From Siphonodentalium dalli (taxonomy: Eukaryota; Mollusca; Scaphopoda; Gadilida; Siphonodentaliidae): DNA of 64,000 bases. The position numbers and the translations under genes were made by a program. Below, in pieces: positions 12,721 through 60,386 of this stretch (positions within the stretch are counted from its first letter, which is position 1; each line of letters opens with the position of its first letter). The notes below the pieces were generated by a model, which was not told the DNA's origin, did no database searches, and saw only the letters and a program-made list of their open reading frames with translations. The stretch lies in NCBI GenBank assembly GCA_032622095.1, contig CP136069.1, forward strand, positions 64,092,819 to 64,156,818, in the 5' to 3' direction.

Positions 12721-13463
12721 TTAATTAGCAAATAAGGTTATACGTCAACATCCTTAATAGGTTTTGGTAATTCTTCCAGAAAGCACAGGTGTACAAAATA
12801 GTTTTCAGACAGCAGCCCCACATGTTAGGAAATATACCAGCATTTTTTTTTCAATTGACTGATCAATAAAAATAAAGTTTCTCTGCAAATGGATGTGTAA
12901 TTGACAGGTGTTTGTTCCCAAGTCCAAATTTTTACTTGCAAAAAACTTATCTAATATTATGAAATATTGATATATTACTCTACAAGTATTTTATCTCAAG
13001 ATCCATATAAAATTCTCAAAAAATATACCATTTGTTTTTAAATGCAGTTCACTATGAAAATATCTTAGTGAGACTTGCTGGCGACCGTTGGGTAAAACCA
13101 ATCAGTTCGATTATGAGGACTTTTAAATTCAAATACAAGGGGAATTATCATCCAATTGTATTAGTTTCAGCATTTCCATAATGAATTAGTGAAATCACAT
13201 TGTTATCACTTACAATCTTTTCTCTAAAGTGTGACTCTTGTCTATTTGACTATAGCCGTTTGAATTTCCTATTTTAATTAGACAGGTCAGCTAAATCTGA
13301 ACATTTTGGACAATTTTTATCAATAATCAGTTCATTAACATGTGGATGTCTGGGGAGTAACAGCAATGGTTTTTATGCATACATGTAATATTCTTAATAG
13401 CTAACCTTTGGTTACATACCCAAAGGATAAAAGTCTTGCAAGATTATTACTAATGTGATTTTA

Positions 13464-13675
13464 CAGTAATGTCCTAAATAATCGACTCCTTATCCACAGC
13501 AGAATTATGGGTAATTTTTCAGGATTTAGTCGGAAATATGGCTTGTTGCCATTCATTGGAAAGCTCTCACTGAGAACTTTCCGATGAATGGCAACAAGCC
13601 ATATTTCTGACTAAATTCTGAAAAATTACCCATAATTCTGAAGGGGTTAAGGAGTCGATTAATTAGGGCATTACT
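13464..13675. mobile_element. Mar-A copy 3, complete
   Basis: Full-length 212-bp near-palindrome flanked by TA. Arms run from CAGTAATG to 'gctctcac', loop, and back to CATTACTG. Confidence 0.93.
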
Positions 13676-13698
13676 GTAGCTGTATTGGCCTTTCTTAA

Positions 13699-14350
13699 CC
13701 CTTTCTATACTAAATACTCATTGATGAGTAGTTCACTTAAGAAATTCAATCTCAAACAGAGAACACCGGTCATACATCCTTTCTGACTCTGTCTGTGGAT
13801 TTCTATATTTAGTGCACGATTTTCCAGCCAAAATGGCGAAACCGATCGACCCAAAGTCAAATTTCCTATGTGCTTTGACAAAAATTCCCACACTAAAAAC
13901 TTATTGACAGAATGGAGAAGTAGCGGTTGTCTTGTTGATGGTTTTCGCACGCTACTCATATCAGTAAAATGGCAGCAAATTAGAACTCTTGTGTTCGGCT
14001 TGACTGATGTTTGCCATGGGTGTTGTCGTGAATTTAGACTTTTGTTTGATAAAATAATTGGAGAACCAAATCACATTGTTTTGCGATATAGTACTTTGGT
14101 TCTAATGGGAATTTCCAAACTTAACACGTTGAGTGCTGGCTCCCATTCAATCACATGCAAAGTGTACGAGATAACTGCTAGTTGGCACTCAACCTGAAAA
14201 GGTACGAAATTACACAATTGTTTTTTCTGATCCTGTATTATCTGCCTGCCATTTGCTTTTATTATCTGAACACCCCTCCAAATGAATAACAGACCATTCC
14301 AATGTATACTTTTATAACTGACTAGAAGAATCCATTTAGCATAGAAAGGG
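13699..14350. mobile_element. PB-D copy 2, longest (652 bp)
   Basis: TTAA at 13695-13698 and 14351-14354, with ends CCCTTTCTATACTAAATAC and ..ATTTAGCATAGAAAGGG. About 480 bp in the middle is absent from the other copies and may retain ancestral sequence. Open frames here do not resemble a transposase that I recognise. Confidence 0.85.
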
Positions 14351-14481
14351 TTAAAGCTGATACTCAATGACACAAACCTCACACATTTATGATCCGATGT
14401 TATTCAATACTTCCACCAAAAAGGTACAGAAAGATCTGACCCATCTAAATAAATGAAGGAAATCGTTCAGTTGTCCTTTAA

Positions 14482-14842
14482 CCCTTTCATGATAGGAGCT
14501 GTGCTAGTGCATTCTCTTATATATGTGAGTCTCTCATTGGGAGGTCAAGGTAATTATTGTTAGGCCAATGTATTCTCATCTCTTATATATTGGAGACTGG
14601 ACTGGAGCTGCTCTGGTGCAGCATTAAATATTATGTGCCAGTGCATTATATTATATATGCAAGTCTCCCATGGGAGCCTCGCATATATAAGAGAATGCAC
14701 TGGCTTACAAGGTCAAGGAAAATATTGTAAGGCAATGTATTCTCTATATATGCGAGGCTCCCTATGGGAGACTCACATATATAAGAGAATGCATTGGCAC
14801 AGGGTTGTCGCAAAATTTATGGAAGCTCCCGTCATGGAACGG
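14482..14842. mobile_element. PB-C copy 2
   Basis: Left TTAA then CCCTTTCATGATAGGAGCT; right end '..gctcccgtcatggaacgg' with TTAG. Contains two copies of the ATATATGCGAG hairpin module. Confidence 0.85.
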
Positions 14843-14959
14843 TTAGAAATATACTACCATGTTTCATTCAGACATGAGTGAAGATGATTTTGAGTCAGAC
14901 TATAAATAATGAACAAGTGTCCATATCTACAGCGCCGTAGATGTAGCTAAAGGCAGGCA

Positions 14960-15535
14960 TGAGAATATGGTGCCGGACATCCACAGAATGAGGTCCCCAG
15001 AGGGTGAATTTAGTGTTGCTACGGCACACAGTGGGCTAGCATCACCAAATTTGAACATCCTCTGGGCCCCTAATTCTGCATAGCGTCATCTATGGGAGAC
15101 CTAGACACAGTTTTAAGTTCCCAAATGGTGAAATGCACCATAGTGACAGTAAAGAGGTTTATTATATTTTTATTAACTTTTTATGTCAAAATATAAATCA
15201 TATCCCCACTGCCAGATGACTGAAAATGTCCTACTCTCAAGGTGTTATCCTACTCTCAAGGTGTTATCCTACTCTCAAGGTGTTATCCTACTCTCAGCAC
15301 TGCGTCATTATGTCAATTATGCACTGTGTTGTCTGCCAATTTGAGGATATACAGAAACTAAACTACAAAATAAACTAATTTTTTTAAATTTTATATGAAA
15401 GAAACTTTCCAGAGAAGATGAGGCCCCCAGAAGGTGAATTTAGTGATGCTAGCCCACTATGCATGGTAGCGTCACTAATTTCACCCTCTGAGGACCTCAT
15501 TCTGCAAATGTCCAGCACCATATTTTCAGGCATGG
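14960..15535. mobile_element. hAT-B variant (subtype 2)
   Basis: Two gaggtcccc/ggggacctc-type hairpins with outer ends 'gagaatatggtgccggacat' and its near-complement. The spacer contains a 19-bp minisatellite. Confidence 0.8.
15232..15296 (+). repeat. 19-bp minisatellite
   Basis: The unit 'tactctcaaggtgttatcc' is repeated three times with a fourth partial copy. Confidence 0.95.
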
Positions 15536-16622
15536 CCACATGCATTAAAGACCCAGAACAAAATAAACAAAACATATTCCATATTTTATTACACACCCAC
15601 TGACATGAGGCACATGTATTCAACAGAATCCATATTATTGTATACCACCAGTGGGATACAAGCTGGAACTATTTTTGTTAACATCGCCAAGAAAGATGAC
15701 GTACATTACGTCAACAATCGGCCTCGGGTGATGCCCCGATCATTACTGGTTATTTGTCAGACTTAAAATCACAATAAAGGTAGCTGTAGTATCAATGAAG
15801 GTGAACTCCATGGATTGAAATTATTATCTGACAGAACGGTGTAAATTTAATACAGAACACAACTTCATACTTGTTGCAGACGGCACATAGCTACGCTCTC
15901 GCAAAATATATTCTTGCGCCACCCACAACTCATACGATAACAGATTTTCAATTAAGATGCACGTTGTGTTCTGTCTATATATACCATCTTCCAAACCAAA
16001 AATATATATATTCCACCAGAATATGGAACAGCTTTGGCCCAGGAGTGTCCACCAAGTGATAAAGATTTCCCCCGTTATTTACCCCAGAATGCATCATAAT
16101 TCTCAACTTTTGAGAGATAGAATTATTCCCCTTCCATTGAGAATAATAAACTGGCGCTACAGACCAGATCGAAATTGAGCACAAAACACACCTTGACATA
16201 CAACATGTTCACAGTTTATTCGACAAGATAAGTTCATAATATAATGTTTTGGAGCTTCCTTTTTCAAATGGAATATGTTGTATATAATGTGATCTGGCGA
16301 TTCGAAAATTAAGTGGGCATTTAAACTCTCACCGTGATGTCACCATACTCATAACTATGCCATGACATATGCAGTTTTTATTCTTCCACAATGGCGACAG
16401 CGGTCTAATACATGGCATCTGTGGGGTATATTCATGGGTTTAGAAATTGGGTTTTTCCTGAATGAGCAGGCTAAACAATACGAACAGCTTAGAATATAAA
16501 ATTGAGTTCAGTTGAAATTCAGAGAATAGTACAAGTAACATTTGGTAGGCCTTTAAAGGCTGACCAATAGAATTGTGTATAACGTCATCAAATAACTTGA
16601 ATGACATCAAGGGTAGATTTAA

Positions 16623-17005
16623 CCCTTTACCCAACAAACCGGCCAAATAAAGCTTCAACAGCCTAAAATATCTTCGGTCTGTCTAAATAGAACCATACAA
16701 ATATGGATATCATTGGAACCGGCTCCTTGACCACATTGTGATAGTTACAGTTATGCCCTGTGCCAATGCATTCTCTTATATATGCGAGTCGACCATAGGT
16801 CGCCTCGCATATATAAGAGAATGCATTGGCCTAAAAAAAAATCTTTTTTTAACACTTTTTACCATTTTTTCTTACATTCTTTAACAATTTTATAATTTTT
16901 AATGTGTTAAGCCAATGCATTCTCTTATATATGCGAGGCGACCTATGGTCGACTCGCATATATAAGAGAATGCATTGGCACAGGGCCCTTCTGTTGGGTA
17001 AAGGG
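16623..17005. mobile_element. PB-C subtype 2, copy 3
   Basis: 383 bp between TTAA 16619-16622 and 17006-17009. Ends are CCCTTTACCCAACAAACC and complementary ..TGTTGGGTAAAGGG. Almost identical to 59893-60274, so recently mobile. Confidence 0.95.
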
Positions 17006-17178
17006 TTAAGACTCGCAGCTGTATTTACGGCGTCATAGGCAGTCACGGCCTTTGTAAAAAGCTGATGACGCATTCACACATACAAACCCATATATACATA
17101 CTAGTAAACACTCTGCTAGGCTTAATGCATGCTCACCACAAGATATCAGGCAATTTCGTCCAAGTTTCTTTGAATTAA

Positions 17179-17428
17179 CCATTTAATGACTGGAGCTTCC
17201 TGAAATTTTGCGAAAACCCTGTGCCAATGCATTCTCTTATACATGCAAGTCACCCATAGGGAGAGGATATAAGACAATAAATTGGCCTAATAATATTTAC
17301 TTTGACCAAAAAAGCCAGTGCATTCTCTTATATATGCGAGGCTCCCTATGGGAGACTCGCATATATAATAGAATGCACAGGCACAGGATCTTTAATGCAT
17401 CTCCAGCACAGCTCCCATCATAAAATGG
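17179..17428. mobile_element. PB-C copy 4
   Basis: TTAA at 17175-17178 and 17429-17432; ends CCATTTAATGACTGGAGC and ..CATCATAAAATGG. One degraded and one complete internal hairpin. Confidence 0.88.
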
Positions 17429-17453
17429 TTAAACCAGCTTGTGATATCAAGTA

Positions 17454-17590
17454 CAGTAATACCCTAAATAATCGACTCCTTAACCACAGCAGAATTATGG
17501 GTAATTTTTCAGGATTTAGTTGGAAATATGGCTTGTTGACATTCATCGGAAAGCTCTCAGTGAACTCCCCAAGCTCTCAGTGAACTCCCC
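17454..17590. mobile_element. Mar-A copy 4, single arm
   Basis: TA then CAGTAATaCCCTAAATAAT to the central 'gctctcagtgaactcccca', which is tandemly repeated twice; the right arm is missing. Confidence 0.8.
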
Positions 17591-17685
17591 AAGAGTTGTC
17601 AATTGAAAGTAGTGTGAACTTAATGTGAAAAATATATATTTTATCACAATGTTTACATAATTTCAAAAGAATACAAACTCATTTG

Positions 17686-17823
17686 CAAGCTTACACCTCA
17701 GCAAGAATGAGGTACCCAGAGGGTGAATTTGGTGATGCTAGCCCGCAATGTGGGGTAGTATCACTAAATTCACCCTCTGGGGACCTCAGTCTGCAAATGA
17801 CAGACACCATATTTCAAGGCTTG
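17686..17823. mobile_element. hAT-B copy, short form
   Basis: 138 bp with a perfect 8-bp target duplication CTCATTTG (17678-17685, 17824-17831) and right end TTTCAAGGCTTG. Single hairpin. Confidence 0.92.
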
Positions 17824-18589
17824 CTCATTTGACCTCGCGAAGTGGCCTCGGCTTATTTCATTATTGCAGAAAATGTAAACATTTCGTCTTGAAAGAAATT
17901 CTATCATGTACCCAGTAATTTGTAAAATACATACAGCACATGACATCCAGTGTAACAAATGTTTAACTTACAAGCAATATGGGAACACTAACAATTTAAA
18001 AAGCCCATAACAGTAATATTGGAATAAAATCACATCGCACATGTCTTCATGTGTGTTGTTTTAGGGCGCATTCAATTATCTCCCAGTTGTCGGCATAAAA
18101 GCCTAACATTGCTGATAAGACCTTCTTTAAATCTTCTTTAAATGTAAGCTAACAAAGAGGAAATGTGAGGTTACTCCTAATTTCATGGCATATTCTCTGC
18201 ATAATAGGATTATAAGATTATGATTCATCGTTATGACCCAAAGATATCACTCTTTCTCAGTGTTCATTTGTATTATAAAGTTGATTAAAATTGATGAAAA
18301 ATCCTGTCATTTGATCTGGGCATAAAGTCTGCTATAGAAGAGTTAGGGAAACATACTTCAGTATATTATACTAGCATCTCGTCCTACTGATATCACAAGC
18401 TGGATTACGTTGAGGAAAACTTGGACTACAGGCAATTAAGGTTTAGGAAGATTAAGAAATCTTAGCATACATTAAAAGTAAGCCGCAATCTAAATATACA
18501 AATAATAAATACTCTCTCTCTCATTTACATTGGTCATTTTAAACTCCTTTAATAGTCAAAAATCTTTAGCACGGCTGAATGGGTCAAGG

Positions 18590-18715
18590 TTTTGGATATT
18601 CTGGGTGCTCCAATCAAGGTGTTTTAGATCCTGGGTGCCCTAATTAGCATTTTGGAGATCCTCGGTACCCAAATCAAGGATTTGGAGATCATGGGTACCC
18701 TAATTGAAAGAAAAT
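18590..18715 (+). repeat. Degenerate 35-bp tandem repeat
   Basis: About four copies of a unit like 'tcaaggttttggagatcctg' followed by 'ggtaccctaat'. Confidence 0.75.
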
Positions 18716-18848
18716 TGACAAATTCAGCTTTAGTAGGCTGTATGTTAGAAGTTAATAGCTACAAATAATTTGAGTGCTTCTCTACCTGTTAACATCATTT
18801 GAACCTATTTATGAATGAAGAATGGAGCAGTCCAATGGATTTTAGAAA

Positions 18849-19259
18849 CAAGCCTTGAAATTGTGTGTCTGCCATTTGCAGAATGAGGTCCCCAGAGCAT
18901 AAATTTAGTGATGCTACCCTAAACAGTGGGCTAGCATCACCATATTCACCATCTGGGTACCTCATTATGATTAGGCCTCATCTTCTGGGAAGTATCTATA
19001 GTCTCATATTAACATTGTTTTCAGTTACTTTTTCTCATCTGTTCAGTTCTATATCCCCTAATTTGCAGAAGATAAAATGTATAATCGAGATGACTAACAG
19101 GTAAACATCACCAACTTCAACAGGGGAACTTCAATCTGATCCTAGGTCTCCCATAGCAGTTGAGTCCTAAGCAAAATGATGTTCCCAGAGGTTGAATTTT
19201 GTGATGCTAGCCCGCTGTACCTCATTCTGCAAATGTTAGAAACCATATTTCCAGGCTTT
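18849..19259. mobile_element. hAT-B copy, long form
   Basis: Starts CAAGCCTTGAAATTGTGTG, ends ..TTTCCAGGCTTT. Both hairpins and the conserved spacer ('cccctaatttgcagaagata') are present; hairpin 2 is damaged. No clear target duplication. Confidence 0.85.
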
Positions 19260-19375
19260 ATCACATTTGCTAGGGATTTATTATAAGAGAACACAGATTG
19301 AAAAGTATGACATCATTGCAATGAAAATGACATGGTCAGGAATATATTTTGATGGCCACAATAAATGCAAGTAAT

Positions 19376-19541
19376 CCTTTCATGACGGGAGCTGCGATAG
19401 TGCAGCATTAAGGATCCTGTGCCAGTGCATTCTCTTATATTCCGATAGGAAGTCTCGAATATATGGGAGACTCGCATATATAAGAGAATGCATTGGCACA
19501 GGATTTTCGCAAACATTCAGGAAGTTCCAGTCATGAAAAGT
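19376..19541. mobile_element. PB-C copy 5, short
   Basis: Ends 'cctttcatgacgggagctg' and 'gttccagtcatgaaaag' flank one hairpin module. The TTAA sites are mutated. Confidence 0.78.
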
Positions 19542-19544
19542 TTA

Positions 19545-20950
19545 AAATATGACAAGGATAGAAATTTCAGAATCAATATGAATACATGACAAAAGAAACT
19601 CTATTTGATATGTTGGTCAAATGGTATTTCGTGAGAAATATATTATAAATGTTTCAGTACTTCCAACGAATAATGGAATATGAAAGTGAGTTGCAAGTGG
19701 TTCTTTTCCATTGCTAAATGAGTTCGTCCAGATTTATGATTGGCAATGTTACAATGACAATACTCTAGAAGTCTCTAGTGTTCCAAATAAAGATGCATGT
19801 ACGTTTTTTTTTTATTCCATTATTAATTTCATTTGAAATATTCACCCTACATGTTGCCTATTTGGGTCTGCTGGAATAATTTGTTTGTTCCCCCCAAGAG
19901 AAATTTGAGTATGTTTCGTTAAAAAAAATTGTGGGGAGCTATTTCTTATACCTTTTGATGCCAGCTCAGATGAAGCAGTAAATAATCATGTACCATTTGC
20001 ATGACTAGTATTGACATGCAATGTATGACGTCAAATACACTCCCTATATGTGTACTCCCCTGCACCGTTGTCTTTGAAGCAAGTGACAGTAAGTATAATA
20101 CTTGCTAGAATCAGAAGATATTGCAAAATATTTCACTGCCAACAATTTCAGGTTAGAGTAAATCAAGTTTAATTTATTTCTATTCAGAACTGAACACAGG
20201 ATTTTACTTCTATTCTCTGTCTAAGATGCCATGTTGTTAATGTTTTGACAACTGTGCGGAAGAGTGCCACCAGAGCAGGCATAACAATAACTGGATTGGA
20301 TACGCCATTGTGGAAATGTTGGTGTCTGTCTATGCGCATTCTATCCCATAATTACAAATGTCAAAAGTTAAAATAGTCTCCAATTGCATGCACTTCCCTG
20401 CACATTTATTAGGGTCTGCACGTTTATTTGGAATACAAGAGAAGATACAAAATTCCTGGCATTCTTGTGATGTATCTAATTGGAGAGATTAATATGTTTT
20501 TAAATAAAGCTTAATGGCCTATCAAAGAAGAGATTTGCCTGTCATGTTTTCATACCGACTAATAATTTCCCAACGTCTTCCTGGCACAGTAAATAGACTG
20601 ATAATGGACTCGGATTAAAGATGCCATTTGTTCAATCTTATTAGACCTATAATGTGAAGGCTTGGCACAGTAATTAGTAAAGTTTGCAAGTATCAATTGA
20701 TCTCAAAAGTTCAAAATATATAGTGCGGAACAGGGTGCCCAGGATATCCACATCTCATGTGCTGGACACTTCTCTCATGACAAGTTCTTTAACTTCTTTT
20801 TAATTCAAAACTGCAATATTTAAAATTAAGTTAATATATTTACCATCATTTTCACCACATGTCAAGCTAAGATTTGAAAATATTCTAGGCAGCCATATCA
20901 GCCTGGTACCTAAATATATGTAATCATGCAAACTTTACCAACTCAAATAT
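19545..20950. other. Unique intergenic DNA, no gene seen
   Basis: About 1.4 kb without recognisable repeats or conserved coding sequence. Confidence 0.5.
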
Positions 20951-20963
20951 ACATATCTACTTA

Positions 20964-21217
20964 CAAGCCTTGAAATGGGGTGTCTTTCATTTGCAGAATG
21001 AGGTCCCCAGAGGGTGAATTTAGTGATGCTACCCCGCATAGCGGGCTAGCATCACCAAATTCACCCTCTGGGAACCTCATTCTGCTGAGGTGTAAGCAGA
21101 ATGAGGTCCCCAGAGGGTGAATTTGGTGATGCTAGCCCGCTATGCGGAGTAGCATCACTAAATTCACCCTCTGGGGACCTCATTCTGCAAATGACAGACA
21201 CCCTATTTCAAGGCTTA
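20964..21217. mobile_element. hAT-B copy, two adjacent hairpins
   Basis: Target duplication TCTACTTA/TCTACTCA (7 of 8). Starts CAAGCCTTGAAATGGGGTG. Two hairpins are joined by 'gctgaggtgtaagc' instead of the 200-bp spacer. Confidence 0.9.
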
Positions 21218-21346
21218 TCTACTCAACAACTTTGGGAAAATGTTATCAATTTTTGCATGACATGCAGTGCACTATCATCAACTAAATAAAGCAATTAAGT
21301 ACCAGGAATGAAGTCACCGTAAAACTTCACTAACCAGCTCTGGTAT

Positions 21347-21766
21347 CATGTCTGAATTTAGTGTGTCTGACATTTGCAGAATGAGGTCCCCAGAGGGTGA
21401 ATATAGTGATGCTACCCCGCACAGCAGGCTAGAATCAACAAATTCACCCTCTGGGGACCTCATTCTGCTTAGGCCTCATCTTCTGAGAAGTATCTAGTGT
21501 CAAAATTTAACATTGTTTTAGTTAATTTTTCCCTTCTGTTCAGTCTATATACCCTAATTTGCAGAAGATAAAATGCATAATCGAGGTGACTAATCACCAT
21601 CTTCAAATGGTTGGTGATGTTCACCCATAGCAGTTGAGGCCTAAGCAGAATGAGGTCCCCAGGGGGAGAATTTGGTGATGCTAGCCCACTATGCGGGAAG
21701 TAGTCACTAATTTCACACTCTGGGTACCTCATTCTGCAAATGACAGACACACTGAATTCAGACTTG
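21347..21766. mobile_element. hAT-B copy, long form
   Basis: Target duplication TCTGGTAT/TCTGGTAA (7 of 8). Ends CATGTCTGAATTTAGTGTG and ..CTGAATTCAGACTTG. Two hairpins and spacer. Confidence 0.9.
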
Positions 21767-21769
21767 TCT

Positions 21770-22949
21770 GGTAAGTGTGCATGCAGTCCTTATTTAAAGG
21801 GACCCAGGCACTCACAGTGTGTAAATGTGCAAAAATAAAAAGTCTGAAAAATATCACCAACAAGAAGAATAAGGAGAAATAGATCAACTTTGTTATTATA
21901 TTCACTATTAATGGTTCTCAAAATAATGAAATTTCCCGTGTTGAAACCATTGTTATTTATTAAGCGTAATTTTTTACAGTGATTTGTCAACAAACATCAT
22001 TAATCATGTATTAAGTTAAAATATTCCAGTCAGAATATGATTCTCAGAATTATTTTCAATGCATTATCTTTTTCAATGTTTACCGTCAAGTTTTGATTAA
22101 ACTTTTGTATCTGATTAAACAAATTTATGTACTTGTTGATGAAAGGTGTTTTACAGACTTTTATGTGATTTCCTATGAACCCACTTTAAAGGCCTTGAAT
22201 CCCTTTAACCCTTCGATAACTGAATAATCAAAGAGGCTAAGATCATGCAGAAAGTAATGCAAACAGTAAAGAATGATTATCATGTGACCTCTATAGAACA
22301 GAAGTGCAGCATTCATAAAAGAGTCAGTAGTTGTGTAGCTCAGAACAAGTCACTCCTCTAACTAGACGCTGACTATATGACACTCCGACGTCCTGTTATG
22401 TCATGATGCCGTCATGATAAGACTAGTACAATAAATCTGCCATTTTGTAAATGATGTCATGGAAGAAATTCCCCATCCAATCAGAACCGATCATCCTGAT
22501 TGCTATTTTTGGATTGCCGTTGATCGCCTCTAAAAACAATAAGTTACTGACTGAAATAATACGAAAACTTATTAATGATTGCATAAGCATGAGTTTCCTG
22601 CTGCTAAAACATGTAATGTATATTTGGATATGCCCATTTATTGTTGTTTCGCAAATGAAGCACACAGACAGTTCAAGTTACATTGTTTACGGTCACTTCT
22701 AATTCTGGGTTGTCCAGCTTTCCAGTTAGATATTATTAAATCATGATGCGTGCTAAAAAATAGGCAGGCATTATTTTGCCTGTTGACGTAATAATGGCAG
22801 ATAGGTTGTACTGGTCTCTCATGTTGGCGTGTAGAGGTAAACGATGAGGCCTCATAGATCCAGTGTCTAGTCAGGTCACTCCTCCAGACAGTTTGAATGG
22901 GGTCGCTCATCACAGATTGCCTTTATCTACCCTGGAACACAATCCTAGT
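21770..22949. other. 3' flank of the kinesin gene
   Basis: Holds the presumed 3' untranslated region (minus strand). No second gene recognised; the open frames at 22.4-22.9 kb lack conserved features. Confidence 0.5.
22637..22642 (-). terminator. Candidate polyadenylation hexamer AATAAA
   Basis: Minus-strand AATAAA about 310 bp past the kinesin stop. Another AATAAA overlaps the stop codon and is unlikely to serve. AATAAA is common in AT-rich DNA, so this is weak. Confidence 0.25.
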
Positions 22950-57884
<34,935 letters not shown>

Positions 57885-58009
57885 CTGAAAAGATTAAAAA
57901 AAATGGATTTTTCAGAGCTGTAAAGCAATTTATAACATTGATTCAATTGGTTATTAGTTATTTCATGAATGTGAAGAAAAAAACAACAAGAGGTGTGCAC
58001 TCGAGTGCT

Positions 58010-58528
58010 AGCATACCCCCACCGTGGCAAATTCAACCCGCAATATCCATAAACCCAACAAAAAAGATTTTTAACTTTAAAGAAAAATTCGGACTAATAA
58101 TATCGATATGGTATCAAAAGAAGCTTGTACAGAAAAAAATATTCAAATTGGTTCATATTTGTTAAAGTTATTAAGTCAGACAGAATTTTCTAAGTCAAAA
58201 TAAGTCGAAAATGAAGTGTAATATTACAAAAAAAAAGGTCTGAGCCAATCCCTAGCCGCATCATGTACAGAGGGTATTGTGAGAAGCATGTATACCAAAA
58301 ATTATTGAAATCGGTTCATATTTGTTAAAGTTATTAAGTCGGACAGAATTAGCATCATGCGGAGAGACCGTCCTAAGGAGATTGCATAATTTTTTTAATT
58401 TAAATTGGTTCATAGTTGTTCGAGTTATGAGGTCGGACGGACGGACACACAGAGGGAGAAAGCGTGAGGGACGGACGGACGCAGTCAATCCAGTATACCC
58501 CCCATTTTCTTCGAAAGTGGGGGTATAA
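58010..58528 (+). repeat. Dispersed repeat with GACG tail and terminal hairpin
   Basis: 'aaatcggttcatatttgtta' occurs twice; the tail has 'ggtcggacggacggacacac' and ends in a small hairpin 'tacccccc..ggggta'. Similar ends at about 57238-57260 and 57725-57775. Confidence 0.7.
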
Positions 58529-58597
58529 TGAGATGAGAACAAATAAAAACATATCTGTGTTCCATATCAGTAAGTCAACTAAACATAATATCCAATC

Positions 58598-59158
58598 AGG
58601 GTTCGCGCTGCCACTTGTCAATGGCAAAAATAATTCACATTTGGCAAAAAATATTTTCATTTGACAAAAGTTTTAGCAAGTCACTTTTTATGGTCAATCA
58701 ATACTAGTCATTTTGAAACTATTACAACAGAATTACCCTGTATATTAGTGGTGTTTTATAAAAGTTAACACCTCCATTAATATGCAGTTAATCTGATAGC
58801 ATTAGTATCGATGGGTGGAGGGATTACCCGTATTTAGTGTGATGGTGGTGTTTACATAGATATCTCTTGCGATGTTCCCATTCTGATGAAGCAATCCTTC
58901 TACCATTTTATTGTTAGGTGATTAGTTTATTGTTGTATGATAAACCACAATAGAAATGCGAGTATAATTATTAACTAACTGCTTTCCTATCAATATCAAA
59001 TGTCGTTCAAACTGCAGGTGTTAAAACATAAGACTCAATCAAGGTTGCAGAAAATGATACTATCAGGGATAGCATTTGGCAAATTCTAAGGGAATTTGGC
59101 AAAAAATATTTTCATTTGGCAAATTATTTGGCAAAAGTAAATTTCGGTCCAGCAAAGT
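58598..59158. mobile_element. hAT-E copy
   Basis: Left CAGGGTTCGCGCTGCCAC preceded by ATCCAAT; right end degraded but followed by AATCCAAT. TTTGGCAAA arrays at both ends. Confidence 0.85.
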
Positions 59159-59159
59159 A

Positions 59160-59862
59160 ATCCAATGGTTGATAACTTAGAAAAGTACAGTATTCAAGAG
59201 TTGAATGATGACGTATCGATTTGCACTTGGTCAAGAATCCAGTTTGTCAGTCGTCAAAAATCATGAAGCGGTAAATCTTCCTGCTAATCATAGAAATTCA
59301 TGGTCTACTGTAAGTCAAAACATCATTGTATTTCAACACCAGGTAACAGGAATTCACAGTCCACTGGAAGTCAAAACATCATTATATTTCCACACCTGTA
59401 TTTCAAAGAATGGGTCACTTTCATCTCCGACAACAGTTTCAATAACAACAATATTCTTCAATAAATTCCGTTTTGATGACATGTTTGTATAAGTACATTT
59501 ACATGTATCTTACAATTTGCTTATTTCCCATCAAATACACATGGAAATGACCAGGTGGTTTCCAATATCATGTATGGCAACAAGCCGTATCCTGAATAGC
59601 AACAGTGAAAGCATGTGAGCTATGATGTTCACGATTCACTTCTCAAAACATTGATTTACACGGACAAATGGCATTAATTATTTATATTCTCTTCTCACAT
59701 TCTGATTAATACATTTATTATTCCCAATCAATTGAGGCATATCTGATGACATTGCCATAAAGAGTAATTAATTGTTGATTAGTTGATTAGTATTGTTATG
59801 ACCTTCAGCTGTGCAGCATGGCATCTATATACACATGGCATTGTAGTTCACCTACAAAATTA
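59160..59862. other. No exon recognised
   Basis: A 95-residue frame at 59205-59492 contains a duplicated 'cactg/ctact..gtcaaaacatcatt' segment (two 60-bp-spaced copies) and no known domain. Either intron or upstream DNA. Confidence 0.45.
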
Positions 59863-60331
59863 CAGTAATGCCCTAAATAATTGACTCCTTAACCCTTTAC
59901 CCAACAAACCGGCCAAATAAAGCTTCAACAGCCTAAAATATCTTCGGTCTGTCTCAATAGAACCATACAAATATGGATATCATTGGAACCGGCTCATTGA
60001 CCACATTGTGATGGTTACAGTTATGCCCTGTGCCAATGCATTCTCTTATATATGCGAGTCGACCATAGGTCGCCTCGCATATATAAGAGAATGCATTGGC
60101 CTAAAAAAAATCTTTTTTTAACACTTTTTACCATTTTTTCTTACATTCTTTAACAATTTTATAATTTTTAATGTGTTAAGCCAATGCATTCTCTTATATA
60201 TGCGAGGCGACCTATGGTCGACTCGCATATATAAGAGAATGCATTGGCACAGGGCCCTCCTGTTGGGTAAAGGGTTAACCACAGCAGAATTATGGGTAAT
60301 TTTTCAGGATTTAGTCCGAAATATGGCTTGT
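59863..60331. mobile_element. Mar-A copy 11, split by PB-C
   Basis: TA, CAGTAATGCCCTAAATAAT to 'ctccttaa', then resumes at 'ccacagcagaattatgggta' after 60278; stops in mid-arm. The interruption is the TTAA insertion at 59893-60274. Confidence 0.93.
59893..60274. mobile_element. PB-C subtype 2, nested in Mar-A
   Basis: TTAA 59889-59892 and 60275-60278; ends CCCTTTACCCAACAAACC and ..TGTTGGGTAAAGGG. Nearly identical to 16623-17005. Removing it and one TTAA restores a continuous Mar-A arm, which shows the insertion and its 4-bp duplication directly. Confidence 0.97.
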
Positions 60332-60386
60332 ATTGTACTTTGTACTGTTAGTTGTTTGTTGAACTCATTTTCCGAACATTTCCCTC

